Part shown: one piece after another, positions 31,536 to 33,388 of the stretch
Numbering within the stretch: position 1 is the stretch's first letter
Layout of the letters: each line of letters opens with the position of its first letter
Source of the DNA: an uncultured Lachnospiraceae bacterium
GTDB taxonomy: Bacteria > Bacillota > Clostridia > Lachnospirales > Lachnospiraceae
Assembly (NCBI GenBank): GCA_947627245.1
Contig: CANQVH010000040.1
Coordinates: 1 to 33,388 of the forward strand
Length of the DNA: 33,388 bases
Reading direction: 5' to 3'
The notes under the pieces: model-generated
Database searches by the model: none
Told to the model about the DNA's origin: nothing
The model's input: the letters and a program-made list of their open reading frames with translations, nothing else
Translations under genes and position numbers: made by a program

Positions 31536-33143
31536 TTAAAGCTGCGGGCCGGCGGCTACCAGAGCCTTGCCGTGCTCGTTGCTCTCGTACTTCGCAAAGT
31601 TCTTGATGAAGCGCTGCGCCAGATCCTTTGCCTTCGTCTCCCACTCGGAAGCGTCAGCGTAGGTGTTGCGCGGATCAAGGATGTTCGTGTCAACGCCCGG
31701 AAGAGCGGTCGGTACCTCGAAGTTGAAGTACGGGATCTTCTTCGTCTCAGCGTTCAGGATGTCGCCGTTGAGGATCGCGTCGATGATGCCGCGGGTATCC
31801 TTGATGGAGATACGCTTGCCTGTGCCGTTCCAGCCGGTGTTCACGAGGTAAGCCTTTGCGCCGCTTGCCTGCATTCTCTTGACAAGCTCCTCAGCGTACT
31901 TCGTCGGATGCAGCTCGAGGAACGCCTGACCAAAGCATGCGGAGAAGGTCGGAGTCGGCTCGGTGATGCCGCGCTCGGTACCTGCGAGCTTCGCTGTGAA
32001 GCCGGACAGGAAGTAGTACTGCGTCTGCTCCGGAGTCAGAACGGATACCGGCGGAAGTACGCCGAACGCGTCTGCGGACAGGAAGATGACATTCTTCGCT
32101 GCCGGAGCTGCGGATACCGGACGAACGATCTTCTCAATGTGGTTGATCGGGTAGGAGACACGGGTGTTCTCGGTCACGCTCTTGTCGGCGAAATCGATCT
32201 TGCCGTTCTCGTCCAGGGTAACATTCTCAAGAAGCGCGTTGCGCTTGATCGCGTTGTAGATGTCCGGCTCGGACTCTTTGTCGAGATTGATGACCTTCGC
32301 GTAGCAGCCGCCCTCGAAGTTGAACACGCCGTTGTCGTCCCAGCCGTGCTCGTCGTCGCCGATCAGCAGACGCTTCGGATCTGTGGAAAGCGTGGTCTTG
32401 CCGGTGCCGGACAGACCGAAGAAGATCGCGGTGTTCTTGCCGTCCATATCGGTGTTTGCGGAGCAGTGCATGGAAGCGATGCCCTTCAGCGGCAGGTAGT
32501 AGTTCATCATGGAGAACATACCCTTCTTCATCTCGCCGCCGTACCATGTATTCAGGATGACCTGCTCGCGGCTCGTGATGTTGAACACGACCGCCGTCTC
32601 AGAGTTCAGGCCCAGCTCCTTGTAGTTCTCAACCTTTGCCTTGGAAGCGTTGTATACAACGAAATCCGGCTCAAAGTTCGCCAGCTCCTCCTCGGACGGC
32701 TGGATGAACATGTTTTTGATGAAATGCGCCTGCCATGCCACCTCAACGATGAAGCGGATCGCCATGCGGGTGTCCTTGTTCGTGCCGCAGAACGTATCCA
32801 TCACAAAAAGTCTCTTGTTGGAGAGCTCTTTGAGCGCAAGCTCCTTGACTGCCGCCCAAGTCTCCTTGGATGCCGGATGGTTGTCGTTCGGATACTCGGG
32901 AGTCGTCCACCATACGGTGTCCTTGGAATTCTCATCCATCACGATGAATTTGTCTTTCGGGGAACGTCCGGTGTAGATACCCGTCATAACATTCACAGCG
33001 CCAAGCTCGCTCACCTGACCCTTCTCATAGCCCTCAAGACCCGGTTTCATTTCTTCCTCGAAGAGTGTCTCAAAGGAAGGATTACGCACGATCTCAGTAG
33101 TTCCGGAAATGCCGTACTTGCTTAAATTGATCTCTGCCATCAT
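31536..33143 (-). CDS. pckA: Phosphoenolpyruvate carboxykinase (ATP)
   Basis: The 535-residue enzyme has the normal length for ATP-type PEPCK. It interconverts oxaloacetate plus ATP with PEP, CO2 and ADP; in fermentative anaerobes it often runs towards oxaloacetate. Seen: [10 protein letters not shown] near 55, the kinase-1a loop [11 protein letters not shown] near 240, kinase-2 [11 protein letters not shown], the metal/substrate region [11 protein letters not shown], and [21 protein letters not shown] substrate residues as [18 protein letters not shown]. An AGAGG site precedes ATGATG at 33143. It has its own promoter and terminator, so it is monocistronic. Its codon use is markedly GC-rich compared with the glycan locus. 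Confidence 0.96.
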   Translation of the reverse strand: MMAEINLSKYGISGTTEIVRNPSFETLFEEEMKPGLEGYEKGQVSELGAVNVMTGIYTGRSPKDKFIVMDENSKDTVWWTTPEYPNDNHPASKETWAAVKELALKELSNKRLFVMDTFCGTNKDTRMAIRFIVEVAWQAHFIKNMFIQPSEEELANFEPDFVVYNASKAKVENYKELGLNSETAVVFNITSREQVILNTWYGGEMKKGMFSMMNYYLPLKGIASMHCSANTDMDGKNTAIFFGLSGTGKTTLSTDPKRLLIGDDEHGWDDNGVFNFEGGCYAKVINLDKESEPDIYNAIKRNALLENVTLDENGKIDFADKSVTENTRVSYPINHIEKIVRPVSAAPAAKNVIFLSADAFGVLPPVSVLTPEQTQYYFLSGFTAKLAGTERGITEPTPTFSACFGQAFLELHPTKYAEELVKRMQASGAKAYLVNTGWNGTGKRISIKDTRGIIDAILNGDILNAETKKIPYFNFEVPTALPGVDTNILDPRNTYADASEWETKAKDLAQRFIKNFAKYESNEHGKALVAAGPQL

Positions 33144-33187
33144 GTAACCTCTTTTCTTTTCATAGTATTTTGTTGTTCCAATACGGT

Positions 33188-33216
33188 ATTATACATAGGG
33201 AAGCAAATAAAATCAA
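33188..33216 (-). promoter_or_regulatory. Sigma-A promoter of pckA
   Basis: On the minus strand TTGATT (33216-33211) and a perfect TATAAT (33193-33188) are 17 bp apart, 45 bp before the pckA start. The remaining 172 bp to the window end (33217-33388) contain no gene that I can support. Confidence 0.75.
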
Positions 33217-33388
33217 CCAGATTCTTTTAAAATTGTGAAAAGTATGATAAAATAGCAGCTAACGAAACGGAAGGTTCGTCGTATTAAAAGATAAAATAAT
33301 AAGAAAACGCAGGTAGTGTCAAGCAATCTATGAAAATCTGGAGTCAGAAAAAGGGCTCCGCAGAACCTTGAAAATTGCAGATATAATT

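Noticed and set aside
31521-33125. 534-residue plus-strand open frame opposite pckA
   Set aside because: It is the exact antisense of a clear PEPCK gene in GC-rich DNA, has no recognisable domain and only mirrors pckA codon structure.
1-33388. CRISPR arrays, tRNA or rRNA genes, riboswitches
   Set aside because: No spaced repeat arrays, cloverleaf ends or recognisable riboswitch cores were seen on either strand.

Overview
The window looks like the genome of an anaerobic Gram-positive of the Clostridia, probably Lachnospiraceae-like. This rests on strong AGGAGG-type ribosome sites, sigma-A type promoters, an ATP-dependent PEP carboxykinase, a TRAP transporter, and Rpn and IS256 debris. No rRNA or tRNA is visible, so the taxonomic call is inference.

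Positions 1-26445 are a plus-strand cell-surface polysaccharide locus. After the tail of an aminotransferase gene and a truncated ATP-grasp gene (a likely recombination scar) comes a PglC-like phosphoglycosyl transferase. It is followed by a tightly packed cassette of about 14 kb (949-15102) that reads like a small fatty-acid/polyketide pathway: carboxyltransferase, hexapeptide acyltransferase, FabD, ketoreductase-like SDR, two acyl carrier proteins, a FabH-like ketosynthase, a metallo-beta-lactamase-fold hydrolase, a second SDR, a split transketolase (N and C halves), a third SDR (frameshifted), an AMP-forming ligase, a GNAT acetyltransferase, and LuxE-like and LuxC-like proteins that together would turn an acyl group into an aldehyde. 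My reading, which is inference, is that a short beta-hydroxyacyl group is built on ACP, reduced to an aldehyde, and extended by a two-carbon ketol unit, giving an unusual deoxy or branched sugar, or a sugar substituent.

Positions 15316-26445 hold the more conventional glycan genes: galE, glf (UDP-galactofuranose), a GT2 glycosyltransferase, a Wzx flippase, two O-antigen polymerase/ligase-like membrane proteins, UDP-glucuronate decarboxylase, UDP-glucose dehydrogenase, and an acyltransferase-3 membrane protein. Three genes of the locus are interrupted at G homopolymers (G8, G9, G6). This is either switching by slipped-strand mispairing or a recurrent sequencing error.

Positions 26446-27410 are mobile-element debris: an IS256-type transposase fragment and an internally deleted Rpn/PD-(D/E)XK protein. 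From 27406 to the end, the minus strand carries visibly more GC-rich housekeeping or metabolic genes: an operon ydiB-like dehydrogenase - dctQ - dctM - dctP, with a perfect inverted repeat upstream, and pckA with its own promoter and terminator.
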